A DNA stretch of 64,000 nt, taken from positions 2,790,001-2,854,000 of the forward strand of contig NZ_CP080376.1 of NCBI RefSeq assembly GCF_019443405.1, read 5' to 3'. The notes under the pieces were generated by a model. It worked only from the letters and a program-made list of their open reading frames with translations. It searched no databases and had not been told where the DNA came from. Position numbers and translations under genes: made by a program. The stretch comes from Brevundimonas sp. PAMC22021. GTDB lineage: Bacteria; Pseudomonadota; Alphaproteobacteria; Caulobacterales; Caulobacteraceae. Positions 27,796 to 36,439 of the stretch are shown piece by piece (positions within the stretch are counted from its first letter, which is position 1; each line of letters begins with the position of its first letter).

Positions 27796-28215
27796 ATGGA
27801 TCTGTTCCGCATCGTCTATGTCAGCGAGGCTGTGGGCGCGGCGAGCGACGGCCTGATGCCGTTGATCGACATCGTCGGCGCTTCCGATCGCAACAACCGC
27901 CGCGACCGGCTGACCGGCGTGCTGCTGCGTCACGAGCGACGCTTTCTGCAGGCCATCGAGGGCACGCGGGCGGACCTGGACCGCCTGATGGCGCGGTTGG
28001 CCGGCGACAAGCGTCACAAGAACATTCGCATCCTCAGCGACGAGCCGATCCAGCAACGGCTGTTCCCCGACTGGGGCATGGCGCGGGTCGATCCTACGCC
28101 GGAGGTCGCTGATTTTCTCGACCGCGCGATGGACGCCATGAACGGCGTCGAGGCCGGGGAGCGGGCCGAGCGGCTGCTGGTGAACGCCAGCCGGTCCATG
28201 GCGGTCGCGCCCTGA
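27796..28215 (+). CDS. Short BLUF-domain blue-light photoreceptor
   Basis: This 139-residue protein is a single BLUF domain, which binds FAD and senses blue light. The key tyrosine is in LFRIVYVSE (residue 8), the asparagine in [15 protein letters not shown] and the glutamine in RRFLQAIEG, the three residues of the BLUF photocycle. A C-terminal helix pair follows (residues about 100-139). There is no output domain, so signalling must go through a partner. The start at ATG 27796 follows GAGG. It lies divergent from hslV, and no obvious partner is adjacent. Confidence 0.9.
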   Translation: MDLFRIVYVSEAVGAASDGLMPLIDIVGASDRNNRRDRLTGVLLRHERRFLQAIEGTRADLDRLMARLAGDKRHKNIRILSDEPIQQRLFPDWGMARVDPTPEVADFLDRAMDAMNGVEAGERAERLLVNASRSMAVAP

Positions 28216-28260
28216 GGCCACGGGTCTCGCCTCGCGCGGCGTGAGCGGCTAGGAGGGCCT

Positions 28261-29001
28261 GTGCCCTTCTCCGATGACGAAGTCGAACGCTACGCCCGCC
28301 ATCTGGTGCTGCGCGAGGTCGGCGGGCCAGGCCAGCAGCGGCTGGCGCGCGCGCGCGTGCTGATCGTCGGCGCGGGCGGCGTGGGCAGCCCGGCGGCCCT
28401 GTATCTGGCGGCGGCGGGCGTGGGAACGCTGGGTCTGATCGACGAGGATGTGGTGTCGCTGTCCAACCTGCAGCGGCAGGTGCTGTTTGACACGGCGGAC
28501 CAAGGCCGTCTCAAGGTCGAGGCGGGCGCCGAGCGGCTGAGCGCCCTGAACCCGCATGTGGAGGTGCGGACCTTTCCCGAGCGGCTGACCGTGGCGAACG
28601 CCGCGGCGGTGGTCGGGGCTTTCGACCTGGTGCTGGACGGCACGGACGACTTTGAAACGCGCCTGTTGGTCAATCGGGCCTGTGTGGCGGCCGGCAAGCC
28701 GCTGGTGTCCGGGGCGCTGGGCCGCTGGAGCGGACAGATCGGCGTGTTCGCAGGCCGGCCCTGCTATCAGTGCCTGGTGCCGGAGATCCCGCCGGACGCC
28801 GAGACCTGCGCCCGCGTCGGCGTGATCGGGGCCCTAGCCGGCGTGATCGGAACCCTGGCGGCGCTGGAGACGATCAAGATCATCACCGGCGCCGGCGAGC
28901 CGCTGACCGGCCGGCTGATGCTCTACGACGGCCTGGCGGGCGAGGCGCGGACCGTCAGGGTGGCGGCCGATCCGACGTGTCCGGTGTGCGGTCAGCCATA
29001 G
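28261..29001 (+). CDS. ThiF/MoeB-type E1-like adenylyltransferase
   Basis: This 246-residue E1-like enzyme adenylates the C-terminal Gly-Gly of a sulfur-carrier protein (ThiS or MoaD) in thiamine or molybdopterin synthesis. The nucleotide-binding loop is VLIVGAGGVGSPAALYL, followed by SNLQRQVLF and LDGTDDFETR. Two zinc cysteine pairs are visible in CYQCLVPE and CPVCGQP. It has no rhodanese domain, so it fits MoeB/ThiF rather than MoeZ. The GTG start at 28261 follows AGGAGGGCCT. Molybdenum enzymes (paoBC) occur in the window, but no thi or moa genes are nearby. Confidence 0.87.
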   Translation: MPFSDDEVERYARHLVLREVGGPGQQRLARARVLIVGAGGVGSPAALYLAAAGVGTLGLIDEDVVSLSNLQRQVLFDTADQGRLKVEAGAERLSALNPHVEVRTFPERLTVANAAAVVGAFDLVLDGTDDFETRLLVNRACVAAGKPLVSGALGRWSGQIGVFAGRPCYQCLVPEIPPDAETCARVGVIGALAGVIGTLAALETIKIITGAGEPLTGRLMLYDGLAGEARTVRVAADPTCPVCGQP

Positions 29002-29094
29002 TCGCGACGGGCCGCCTGGCGTCACGAAGCGACGATTGTCGAACGCCGCGCTTTGTGATCTCGTTCTCTGGCAATCCTTGCACGGAGACTCGTC

Positions 29095-29847
29095 ATGCTG
29101 TCCTCTCGTCGTCTCATCGCCGGCCTGTCGACCGGATGTCTGGTCCTCAGTTCCGCAGGCGCAGCCCTGGCGCAGACGCCGTCGGCGCTGCAGGACCTGG
29201 TGGGCGCACGGGCCGGGCAGTCCGAAGGCGAGCTGCAGCGGCGGGGCTACCAGGCCACCGACCGATCCGAAGCCTTTGGCGACGGGCGCATGACCTACTG
29301 GCGGCGCGGCGACGAGTGCGTGAGCATCATGACCCGCGACGGGCGCTACGCCTCGATCAATCAGGCAGGGCGCAGCGAGTGCGGCGACGCGGGCCGTTCC
29401 GGTTCGAACGCGGCGGCGATCGCGGCGGGCGTGGCCATTGTCGGCTTGGCGGCGGCCATTGCGGCCCACAAGCAGCGTCACGGCGACTCGGGCGCCGAGC
29501 ATGACCGGGAATACGAGCGGGGCTATCAGGCCGGGCTCTACGGCGCCGACTACGACGACCGTCACGAGAGCGAGGGCTATCACGAAGGCTATCTGGCCGG
29601 CGAGGACGAGAACCAGAACCGCAGGCACGCCGGCAGCCGCTGGGTGCGCGGGGCGCCGATGGCCGCGCAGACCGCCTGCGCCGCACGGGCGGACGCCTTT
29701 CAGAACCGGCCCGAAGGCTCCAGCGTGCCGGTCAGCATGCGCGATCTCGGGCGCGGCGAATACGAGCTGACCATGGCGACCGGCCCCTACCGCTCGATCT
29801 GCCGCGTGTCCGCCTCCGGCGAGGTACGGGCGATGGAGCCGTTCTGA
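29095..29847 (+). CDS. Exported or membrane protein of unknown function
   Basis: This 250-residue protein has a signal peptide (MLSSRRLIAGLSTG ... ALAQT). Next is an N-terminal domain with two cysteines (GDECVSIM, SECGDAG), then a hydrophobic glycine/alanine segment (AAAIAAGVAIVGLAAAIAA, residues about 103-121). A charged region follows with repeated GY..G motifs (ERGYQAGLYG, EGYHEGYLAG). The C-terminal domain also has cysteines (ACAARADAF, SICRVS). I recognise no family. Start ATG 29095 follows CGGAGAC. It converges with a membrane protein gene. Confidence 0.7.
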   Translation: MLSSRRLIAGLSTGCLVLSSAGAALAQTPSALQDLVGARAGQSEGELQRRGYQATDRSEAFGDGRMTYWRRGDECVSIMTRDGRYASINQAGRSECGDAGRSGSNAAAIAAGVAIVGLAAAIAAHKQRHGDSGAEHDREYERGYQAGLYGADYDDRHESEGYHEGYLAGEDENQNRRHAGSRWVRGAPMAAQTACAARADAFQNRPEGSSVPVSMRDLGRGEYELTMATGPYRSICRVSASGEVRAMEPF

Positions 29848-29859
29848 GACGTCGGCGTC

Positions 29860-30528
29860 TCAGATCAGCCCCACGGGGATCAGGATCAGGACCAGATAGA
29901 CCAGGGCGCTGAGGTCGGCGCTGACGGCGACCCACGCCGCGCGCATCATCGGCAGGTTCAGCTTCTTGGCGAACCAGGCCGTTTGGATGATAACGAACCA
30001 GGCCGCGCCGGCCGCGATGATCGCAAGCCCCCAGGCATTCGACATGTCCGGCCGCTGCAGCATCACGCCGCCGGCCGAGACGCAGGCGGCGCACGGGGCG
30101 GCGAGATAGCACTGGGCGTAGAAAGACGCGCGCAACGTCTCGCGGGCGATCCGCTTGTTCTGGCGGCGCAGCAGAACCAGCGCCGAGATCAGCGGCACCA
30201 GGCTGAACACCAGGGAGCGGAACAGGACCAGGTTCTGCTGGGAGCTGGTGACGGCCTTCAGCAGGTCGGACTCGTTCGGCGGCAGCGGCACATGGGCGGC
30301 GCTGGAGATCACGTTGCACAGGACAATGGTGACCAGAAGGACCAGCGGCGGGCTGAGCGCGTCGTCGTAGCGGTGGTCCTCGACGTCCGTCTGCTCGCGG
30401 TCGGAGTATTCCATCGTGGTCAGCGGCCGACGGATGATCCGCCACATCGTCAGCGGATAGAACAGCAGCCAGCTGGCCGCCTCGAACAGGAACTCCTCGA
30501 AGCTGCGCAGGATCTTCAGGAAGTCCAT
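29860..30528 (-). CDS. Inner-membrane protein of unknown function
   Basis: This 222-residue protein has about five predicted membrane helices (around residues 60-80, 100-120, 135-155, 165-183 and 200-222). A cytoplasmic N-terminal segment carries WRIIRRPLTTMEYSDREQTD. The layout recalls Yip1/YIF-type membrane proteins, which also begin with such a loop, but I cannot assign it. It converges with the preceding gene and is divergent from an SH3-domain protein gene. Confidence 0.65.
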   Translation of the reverse strand: MDFLKILRSFEEFLFEAASWLLFYPLTMWRIIRRPLTTMEYSDREQTDVEDHRYDDALSPPLVLLVTIVLCNVISSAAHVPLPPNESDLLKAVTSSQQNLVLFRSLVFSLVPLISALVLLRRQNKRIARETLRASFYAQCYLAAPCAACVSAGGVMLQRPDMSNAWGLAIIAAGAAWFVIIQTAWFAKKLNLPMMRAAWVAVSADLSALVYLVLILIPVGLI

Positions 30529-30723
30529 CGGGCTCCTCGGTCGGGCGGTCGATGGTGCGACCCTACCTTGATGGCGTTGTTTGATGAAAGACGGTCCGGG
30601 CGCGGCGCCGCGTCTGGCCGCTTGGGCGGGTGTCTGGTTAACGCGGCCTTAAGCTTGCGAGCCGACATTGGCGCCTTCGGGTTCGCGGGGCTGGCGGCTC
30701 GTCTTTCGTGAAGACCAAACGCG

Positions 30724-31299
30724 ATGGGTTCACCTCTGGTGTCGAGCAAGGCTGCAAGCAGGATCAAGAGGATCGCCGTGGTTGCGGCCGTTCTGGCCGG
30801 CGGCGTCATGGCGGCGGCGGGGAACACCATGCCGGACGGTCGGCCGACGCCCACGGGGCTGGAGGTGCCGCGCTGGGTTTCGCTGAAGTCCTCGCACGTG
30901 CGGGCGCGGCAGGGCCCGGGGCTGGATTATCCGATCCTGTGGGAATATCGCGCGGCCGGCCTGCCGGTTCAGGTGATCGCCGAAACGCGAGAGTGGCGAA
31001 AGATCTGCGACGCGCAAGGCTCGGTGTCGTGGATCCATCGCACGGTGGCGTCGGGCCGGCGCAGCGTCTTCAACGCCTCCGCCCAAGAGGTGATGATCCA
31101 CGCGGGCCGCACCCAGGCGTCGGGCGTCCGTGCGCGCCTTCAGCCGCGCTCCATCGTGTCGCTGGACGAGTGCGAAGAGGGCTGGTGCCGGGTGCGGGCC
31201 AGGAAGACGCGCGGCTGGGTCAGCCAGCGGGCGGTGTTCGGCGCCCAGGAGCGGGCCCTGTGCAACGCCGCGCGGCCGGCCGGGCGGGGCCGCACCTGA
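30724..31299 (+). CDS. Exported SH3-like domain protein (COG3807-type)
   Basis: This 191-residue protein has an N-terminal membrane or signal segment (IKRIAVVAAVLAGGVMAAAG) and two bacterial SH3-like repeats. The first begins VPRWVSLKSSHVRARQGPGL and carries the WEYRAAGLPVQVI, EWRKICD and GSVSWIHRT motifs of COG3807. The second begins about residue 120 (MIHAGRT ... VRARLQPRSIVSL). Such domains bind peptidoglycan or mediate envelope protein contacts. The ribosome binding site is weak, and the start at 30724 is chosen because it gives a positively charged signal. fabA follows in the same direction. Confidence 0.8.
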   Translation: MGSPLVSSKAASRIKRIAVVAAVLAGGVMAAAGNTMPDGRPTPTGLEVPRWVSLKSSHVRARQGPGLDYPILWEYRAAGLPVQVIAETREWRKICDAQGSVSWIHRTVASGRRSVFNASAQEVMIHAGRTQASGVRARLQPRSIVSLDECEEGWCRVRARKTRGWVSQRAVFGAQERALCNAARPAGRGRT

Positions 31300-31382
31300 T
31301 CCCGAGCCGTTAGCGCTCGCTGTTGAGCCGTTCGGCCGGGTCGTGTAACCCGACGGCAACAACAGAGAGAAACGGAAACGCC

Positions 31383-31916
31383 TTGAGCCAGTCCCAATAC
31401 CCCTCGTCCTTCGACAAGGAGGCGCTGCTCGCCTCGGGACGCGGCGAGCTGTTCGGTCCCGGCAACGCCCAGCTGCCGGCCCCGCCGATGCTGATGTTCG
31501 ACCGGATCACGACGATCAACAGCGACGGCGGCGCGCACGGCAAGGGCTACGTCGAGGCCGAGCTGGATATCCATCCGGACCTCTGGTTCTTTCAGTGCCA
31601 CTTCATCGGCGATCCGGTGATGCCGGGGTGCCTGGGCCTGGACGCCATGTGGCAGCTGGTCGGCTTCTACCTGGGCTGGATCGGCGGGCCGGGACGCGGG
31701 CGGGCGCTGGGCGTCGGCGACGTGAAATTCACCGGCCAGGTCACGCCGGACATCAAGAAGGTGGTCTACAAGATCGACCTGAAGCGGGTCATCAACCGCA
31801 AGCTGGTGATGGGCATCGCCGACGGCGTGCTGGAGGCCGACGGCGAGGTCATCTACACCTGCAACGACATGCGCGTCGGCCTGTTCGGCGCAAAGGATGA
31901 AGCGGCGGGCGGCTGA
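31383..31916 (+). CDS. fabA: 3-hydroxydecanoyl-ACP dehydratase/isomerase FabA
   Basis: This bifunctional dehydratase/isomerase introduces the cis double bond for unsaturated fatty acid synthesis in the cytoplasm. The active-site histidine is in [14 protein letters not shown] and the aspartate in [11 protein letters not shown], the hallmark of FabA rather than FabZ. At 177 residues the length is normal. The start is TTG 31383, with the family-like N-terminus [20 protein letters not shown]; no ATG is nearby. fabB follows after about 70 bases, the usual fabA-fabB operon. Confidence 0.95.
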   Translation: MSQSQYPSSFDKEALLASGRGELFGPGNAQLPAPPMLMFDRITTINSDGGAHGKGYVEAELDIHPDLWFFQCHFIGDPVMPGCLGLDAMWQLVGFYLGWIGGPGRGRALGVGDVKFTGQVTPDIKKVVYKIDLKRVINRKLVMGIADGVLEADGEVIYTCNDMRVGLFGAKDEAAGG

Positions 31917-31988
31917 CGCCCCCATATGAGCCGCGAGAACTCGCGGCCGGCTCTGCTAAAAGAGCTCACAGCACAAGAAGGACATACC

Positions 31989-33218
31989 ATGCGTCGCGTC
32001 GTCGTCACCGGCCTGGGCATCGTTTCCTCCATCGGCACCGGGGTGGAAGAGGTCACGCAGTCGCTGCGCGACGCCCGCTCGGGCGTGGTCGCGGCGCCCG
32101 ATCACATCACGCACGGCTTCCGCAGTCAGGTGTGGGCGCCGCCTGCGCTGGGCGCGACGGCCGAGGACTGGGCGCCGTTGGTGGACCGCCGGGCCTCGCG
32201 CTTCCTCGCCAACGGCACGGCCTGGGGTCACATCGCCTTTGAGGAGGCGCTGAAATCGTCGGGCATGACGGCCGAGGAGATCAAGGACGACCGCATCGGC
32301 CTGATCGTCGGCGAGGGCGGCCCCTCGACCCAGGTGATCCTGCAGGCGGCCCAGACCACGGTGGAAAAGGGCTCGCCCAAGCGCATCGGCCCGTTCGCGG
32401 TGCCCAAGGCCATGGCCAGCGGCCCGTCGGCGGTGCTGGCCACCTGGTTCGGCATGCGGGGCATCAACTATTCAATCTCCTCGGCCTGTGCGACCTCGGC
32501 CCACTGCATCGGCGCGGGCGCCGAGCAGATCCAGTGGGGCAAGCAGGACGTGGTGTTCGCCGGCGGCTGCGAAGACATCGACTGGTCTATGTCGAACATG
32601 TTCGACGCCATGGGCGCCATGTCTTCGGACTTCAACGAAACGCCATCGGTCGCTTCGCGCGCCTATGACGCGGCGCGCGACGGCTTTGTCATTGCGGGCG
32701 GCGCGGGCATCGTGGTGCTGGAGGAGTACGAGCGGGCCAAGGCGCGGGGCGCGACCATCTATGGCGAGGTCGTGGGCTACGGCGCCAACTCCGACGGCTA
32801 CGACATGGTGGCTCCGTCGGGCGAAGGCGCCCAGCGCTGCATGAAGATCGCCATGGAGCAGGCGGGCGGGCGCAAGATCGACTATCTGAACCCGCACGGC
32901 ACCTCGACCCCGGTGGGCGACCTCAAGGAGATGGAGGCGGTGCGCGCGGTGTTCGGCGACGACATGCCGCTGATCTCGTCCACCAAGTCGCTGACGGGCC
33001 ACAGCCTGGGCGCGGCGGGCGCGCAGGAGGCGATCTATTCGCTCTTGATGCTGCACAACGGCTTTGCGGCCGAAAGCGCGCATATCGAAAACCTCGACCC
33101 GGCGTTCGAGGGCATGCCGATCCTGCGCGAACGCCGCGACGGCGAACTGACCACGGTGATGTCCAACAGCTTCGGCTTCGGCGGCACCAACGGGACGGTG
33201 GTGTTCTCGAAGGTGTGA
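31989..33218 (+). CDS. fabB: 3-oxoacyl-ACP synthase I FabB
   Basis: This condensing enzyme elongates cis-unsaturated acyl-ACPs made by FabA. The catalytic cysteine is in SISSACATSAHCIGAG, the two histidines are in LNPHGTSTPVGD and LTGHSLGAAGAQE, and the C-terminal FGFGGTNGTVVF loop is present. At 409 residues the length is usual. Start ATG 31989 gives the typical MRRVVVTGLGIVSS N-terminus. It forms an operon with fabA, and a palindromic repeat follows its stop. Confidence 0.96.
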   Translation: MRRVVVTGLGIVSSIGTGVEEVTQSLRDARSGVVAAPDHITHGFRSQVWAPPALGATAEDWAPLVDRRASRFLANGTAWGHIAFEEALKSSGMTAEEIKDDRIGLIVGEGGPSTQVILQAAQTTVEKGSPKRIGPFAVPKAMASGPSAVLATWFGMRGINYSISSACATSAHCIGAGAEQIQWGKQDVVFAGGCEDIDWSMSNMFDAMGAMSSDFNETPSVASRAYDAARDGFVIAGGAGIVVLEEYERAKARGATIYGEVVGYGANSDGYDMVAPSGEGAQRCMKIAMEQAGGRKIDYLNPHGTSTPVGDLKEMEAVRAVFGDDMPLISSTKSLTGHSLGAAGAQEAIYSLLMLHNGFAAESAHIENLDPAFEGMPILRERRDGELTTVMSNSFGFGGTNGTVVFSKV

Positions 33219-33224
33219 CCCCCT

Positions 33225-33342
33225 ACCCGTCATCCTCGGGCTTGACCCGAGGATCGGGCGTGGGAACGATCATGCGTCGCTCGTTCGCACCGAGCGCCGG
33301 ATGATCCAACCCTCGGGTCAAGCCCGAGGGTGACGAACGGGT
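33225..33342. repeat. Inverted pair of CCTCGGGCTTGACCCGAGG hairpins
   Basis: The left unit at about 33230-33254 (CATCCTCGGGCTTGACCCGA) and the right unit at 33309-33335 (CCCTCGGGTCAAGCCCGAGG) are each a hairpin and are inverse copies of one another. They are flanked by ACCCGT and ACGGGT. This makes a nested structure between fabB and truA, which end convergently here, so it may serve as a bidirectional transcription stop. The element at 19567 belongs to the same family. Confidence 0.8.
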
Positions 33343-33357
33343 GACGGTGCTGGGGCT

Positions 33358-34101
33358 TCACGCGTACCTGACCCCGGTCAGATAGAGCCCCGCCGAGGGT
33401 GCGACGGGTCCGCAGGCGCTGCGATCCCGCGCCGCCAGAGCTGTCTCAATGTCCTCGGCCGTCCAGTGGCCCAGGCCGACCTCGACCAGGGTGCCGGCCA
33501 TGGAACGGACCTGGCGGTGCAGGAAGCTGCGGGCCTCGAACACCAGGTGGACCTCGTCGCCATGGCGTTCGACGCGGGCGACGTCCAGCGTCTTGATCGG
33601 CGACTTCGACTGGCAGCCGACGTCACGAAAGGTGGTGAAGTCGTGCTGGCCGACCAGCCCTTGCGCCGCCGTGTGCATGGCCTCGGCGTCCAGCGGCTTT
33701 CGCACATGCCAGACGCGACTGCGCTCCAGCACCGGCTGGGCCTGTCGGTTCAGGATGCGATAGCGGTAGGCGCGTCCCACGGCCGAAAATCGCGCGTGCC
33801 ACTCGGGATCGGGCGCCAGCGCGCAGTCCAGCACGCAGACGCCCTCGTGCACCAGGTGCGCGTTCATGGCGTTCATGACGGTGGCCGTCGGCCAGGCGCG
33901 CGCCAGGTCGGCGTGGACCACCTGGCCTGTCGCATGCACGCCGGTGTCGGTGCGGCCGGCGGCGGCGATGCGGATTTGCTCGCCCGAGAAGGCGTGGATC
34001 GCCGTCTCCAGCGCGCCCTGCACCGTGGGCTGTTCAGCCTGGGCCTGAAAGCCGTTGTAGGCCGTGCCGTCGTACTCGACCGTCAGCCGATAGCGCGGCA
34101 T
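33358..34101 (-). CDS. truA: tRNA pseudouridine synthase TruA
   Basis: This enzyme makes pseudouridine at positions 38-40 of tRNA anticodon stems. The catalytic aspartate is in AAAGRTDTGVHATGQ (about residue 51). The N-terminus RYRLTVEYDGTAYNGFQ and the C-terminal RSFLHRQVRSMAGTLVEVG are standard. At 247 residues the length is normal. Its ATG overlaps the fmt stop by one base (TGATG), so it is coupled to fmt. Confidence 0.96.
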   Translation of the reverse strand: MPRYRLTVEYDGTAYNGFQAQAEQPTVQGALETAIHAFSGEQIRIAAAGRTDTGVHATGQVVHADLARAWPTATVMNAMNAHLVHEGVCVLDCALAPDPEWHARFSAVGRAYRYRILNRQAQPVLERSRVWHVRKPLDAEAMHTAAQGLVGQHDFTTFRDVGCQSKSPIKTLDVARVERHGDEVHLVFEARSFLHRQVRSMAGTLVEVGLGHWTAEDIETALAARDRSACGPVAPSAGLYLTGVRYA

Positions 34102-35024
34102 CAGCCGAGCACGGCGCCGGCGGGCAGGGAAAAGCCGCGCAGCATGTCGTCAGTCGATTGCGCCGCGCGGCCCTCGCGCTGGACACGCAGCAGACGCACG
34201 GCGCCCGAGCCGCAGGCGACGGTGAGGCGGTCGTCAATCACGGTTCCCGAGGTGGCCGACCCATCCGCCAGCATCGAAAGCAGCGCCTTGATGCGCACGG
34301 GGCCCTCGGCGGACGGCGCCTCGAACCAGGCGCCGGGGAAGGGGGACAGGCCGCGGATGTGGGCGTCGACCTCGGCGGCGGGGCGGCTCCAGTCGATGCG
34401 CGCCTCGGCCGGGGTGATCTTTCGGGCGTAGGTCGGCTCGCCCGTCTGTTCGGTCGGCGTCGCGCCGCCGCGTTCGATGGCGGCGAGCGCACGGGGCCAC
34501 AGGGCTGCGCCGGTATGGGCCATGCGGTCGGAGAGGGAGGCGGCGGTGTCGTCGGGGCGGATACCCATCACCTCGCCCAGCAGGATGGGGCCTTCATCCA
34601 GGCCCTCGCTCATGCGCATGATCTGAACGCCCGTCTGGCGATCGCCGGCCATGATGGCGCGCTGGATGGGCGCGGCGCCGCGCCACCGCGGCAGCAAGGA
34701 GCCGTGCAGGTTGAAGCAGCCCAGACGCGGCGCCTCCAGCACGGAGGGCTTCAGGATCTGGCCGTAGGCGACGACGCAGGCGGCGTCGAGATCCAGGCTC
34801 CCGAACACCTCGATGGCCTCGGACGCCTTCATGGAGGCGGGGGTGAAGACCGGCAGGCCCATGGTCTCGGCAAAGGCGTGAACCGGCGAAGGCGTCAGCT
34901 TCTGGCCGCGCCCCTTCGGCTTGGGCGGTTGCGAATAGACGGCGACGACGTCGTGGCCCGAGGCGATCAGCTCGGCCAGCGACGGCACGGCGAAGTCGGG
35001 AGTTCCCATAAAGGCGAGGCGCAT
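34101..35024 (-). CDS. fmt: Methionyl-tRNA formyltransferase Fmt
   Basis: This enzyme formylates initiator Met-tRNA using 10-formyl-tetrahydrofolate. The N-terminus [19 protein letters not shown], the catalytic block [20 protein letters not shown] and the second motif EGLDEGPIL are diagnostic. The C-terminal domain binds tRNA. The start is set at ATG 35024 by family alignment (GTG 35030 is two codons upstream). It lies in an operon with def, a small membrane protein gene upstream and truA downstream. Confidence 0.96.
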   Translation of the reverse strand: MRLAFMGTPDFAVPSLAELIASGHDVVAVYSQPPKPKGRGQKLTPSPVHAFAETMGLPVFTPASMKASEAIEVFGSLDLDAACVVAYGQILKPSVLEAPRLGCFNLHGSLLPRWRGAAPIQRAIMAGDRQTGVQIMRMSEGLDEGPILLGEVMGIRPDDTAASLSDRMAHTGAALWPRALAAIERGGATPTEQTGEPTYARKITPAEARIDWSRPAAEVDAHIRGLSPFPGAWFEAPSAEGPVRIKALLSMLADGSATSGTVIDDRLTVACGSGAVRLLRVQREGRAAQSTDDMLRGFSLPAGAVLG

Positions 35025-35051
35025 GGGCACGCCTTTAGAGGGTCGTGGCGG

Positions 35052-35327
35052 TTACTGCCAGCGGGTGGAGACGCCGCCGCCCTCGTCCCACTCGCCGCCC
35101 GCGTCCAGAGCGTCGTCGAAATCCAGAAGACGATCGAGCAGCAGACCCGCCACCACGCCCAGCAGGGCCACGCCCGCCAGGGTCGCCACGCCGGCGACGC
35201 CGGCCTTCTGGCTGCGGGTCAGGCGGCGACGGCCGGTGGTGTCTATGACCAGCGAACGGCCGCGACGCGAGATGCGGGCGGCGGTGCGGGGGAGGTCGTT
35301 CGCGAGCTCGTCGGAGGGCAGGCGCAT
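35052..35327 (-). CDS. Small single-pass membrane protein in the def-fmt operon
   Basis: This 91-residue protein of unknown function has a charged N-terminus ([20 protein letters not shown]). A basic stretch (TGRRRLTRSQK) precedes one hydrophobic segment (VAGVATLAGVALLGVVAGLL, residues about 44-64), and the tail is acidic and Gly-rich. The ATG overlaps the def stop by one base (TGATG), and fmt begins 27 bases after its stop, so it is a genuine coupled member of the formylation operon. The basic residues before the helix suggest an N-in orientation. Confidence 0.75.
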   Translation of the reverse strand: MRLPSDELANDLPRTAARISRRGRSLVIDTTGRRRLTRSQKAGVAGVATLAGVALLGVVAGLLLDRLLDFDDALDAGGEWDEGGGVSTRWQ

Positions 35328-35902
35328 CAGGCGGCGATCCTTTCGCGGGCGGCCTTCTTGACCTTGGTCACGGCGCGCTCGCGCTTCAACCGCGACAGGT
35401 GGTCGATGAACAGGACGCCGTTCAGGTGGTCCATCTCGTGCTGGATGCAGACGGCGTAGAGGCCGGACGCCTCTTCCTCGACCGAGACGCCGTCGCGGTT
35501 CAGGTAGCGGATGCGCACGCGGGCCGGGCGCTCGACCTTGTCGAAATATTCCGGGATCGACAGGCAGCCTTCCTCGTAGACGAACAGCTCGTCGGACGAC
35601 CACAGGATTTCGGGATTGGCGAAGAAGCGCGGATTGCGGCGGGCCTCGGCGTCTTCCGCCTCTTCCTCTTCGGTCTCGGGGACGTCGCCGTCGCGGTCGC
35701 CCAGATCCATGACGATGACGCGGTCCAGGGCGCCGATCTGCACGGCGGCCAGACCGATGCCGGGGGCGGCGTACATGGTCTCCAGCATGTCGTCCATCAG
35801 GGTGCGGACGGCGTCGTCCACGGCCGGAACCGCCTGGGACACCTGTTTCAGGATCGCCAGATCGGCGGGGTTGTCGATGGTGAGGATGCGACGGACGGCC
35901 AT
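35327..35902 (-). CDS. def: Peptide deformylase Def
   Basis: This metallo-enzyme removes the N-formyl group from nascent proteins. All three motifs are present: [18 protein letters not shown] (metal cysteine) and [12 protein letters not shown] (two metal histidines and the catalytic glutamate). At 191 residues it is slightly long because of a highly acidic insertion ([15 protein letters not shown], about residues 76-90) between motifs 1 and 2. It starts the def, membrane protein, fmt, truA operon. Confidence 0.96.
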   Translation of the reverse strand: MAVRRILTIDNPADLAILKQVSQAVPAVDDAVRTLMDDMLETMYAAPGIGLAAVQIGALDRVIVMDLGDRDGDVPETEEEEAEDAEARRNPRFFANPEILWSSDELFVYEEGCLSIPEYFDKVERPARVRIRYLNRDGVSVEEEASGLYAVCIQHEMDHLNGVLFIDHLSRLKRERAVTKVKKAARERIAA

Positions 35903-35974
35903 GGGCGGGACGTAGGGCCGCCCCGCCGCGAGGTCAAGATTTCCCAGCGGACCGAAGGGTCTTCACGCCTTGCC

Positions 35975-36376
35975 TTACGCCTTGCCCGGCAGGGGGCGGG
36001 GCTTCCGCTCGCCGTCGATGGCGACATAGGTGAAGACGCCCTCGGTCACGCGCACCGAGGCGACCTGAGGCTGGTTGCGCGACCGCTTCCAGGCCTCGAC
36101 ATGGACGCGAATGGAGGTGCGGCCCGTGCCCACCACCTGGGCGTAGATCGAGACCTCGTCGCCGACCGACACGGGCTGGTGAAACACCATGCCGTCCAGC
36201 GCCACGGTGGCGCAGCGGCCGCAGGCGAGCTCGAACGCAGGCGTGGCGCCGGCGAGGTCCATCTGGGCCAGCAGCCAGCCGCCGAAGATGTCGCCCTCGG
36301 GATTGGTGTCGCCGGGCATGGCGATGACGCGGCCGACCGGCTGGCCGGAAGGGGGCTGGGGGACGGCGTCGGACAT
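35975..36376 (-). CDS. YciA-like hot-dog acyl-CoA thioesterase
   Basis: This 133-residue single hot-dog domain carries GDTNPEGDIFGGWLLAQMD with the catalytic aspartate, as in YciA, and MVFHQPVSVGDEVSIYAQV as the second strand pair. YciA-type enzymes hydrolyse a broad range of acyl-CoAs in the cytoplasm. It is a stand-alone gene between def and a polysaccharide operon. The substrate is not predictable. Confidence 0.88.
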   Translation of the reverse strand: MSDAVPQPPSGQPVGRVIAMPGDTNPEGDIFGGWLLAQMDLAGATPAFELACGRCATVALDGMVFHQPVSVGDEVSIYAQVVGTGRTSIRVHVEAWKRSRNQPQVASVRVTEGVFTYVAIDGERKPRPLPGKA

Positions 36377-36439
36377 GAGGAGGCGCTCGGGAGGAAGACG
36401 GGGAGGAGGGGCGTCCTCTACAGCGGTGCGGGGCGCCTG

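Noticed and set aside
33251..33277. GGAAC...CGTT resembling an EcfG promoter inside the palindromic element
   Set aside because: The spacer is 14 bases rather than 16-17, it lies within a dispersed repeat, and there is no suitable gene downstream.
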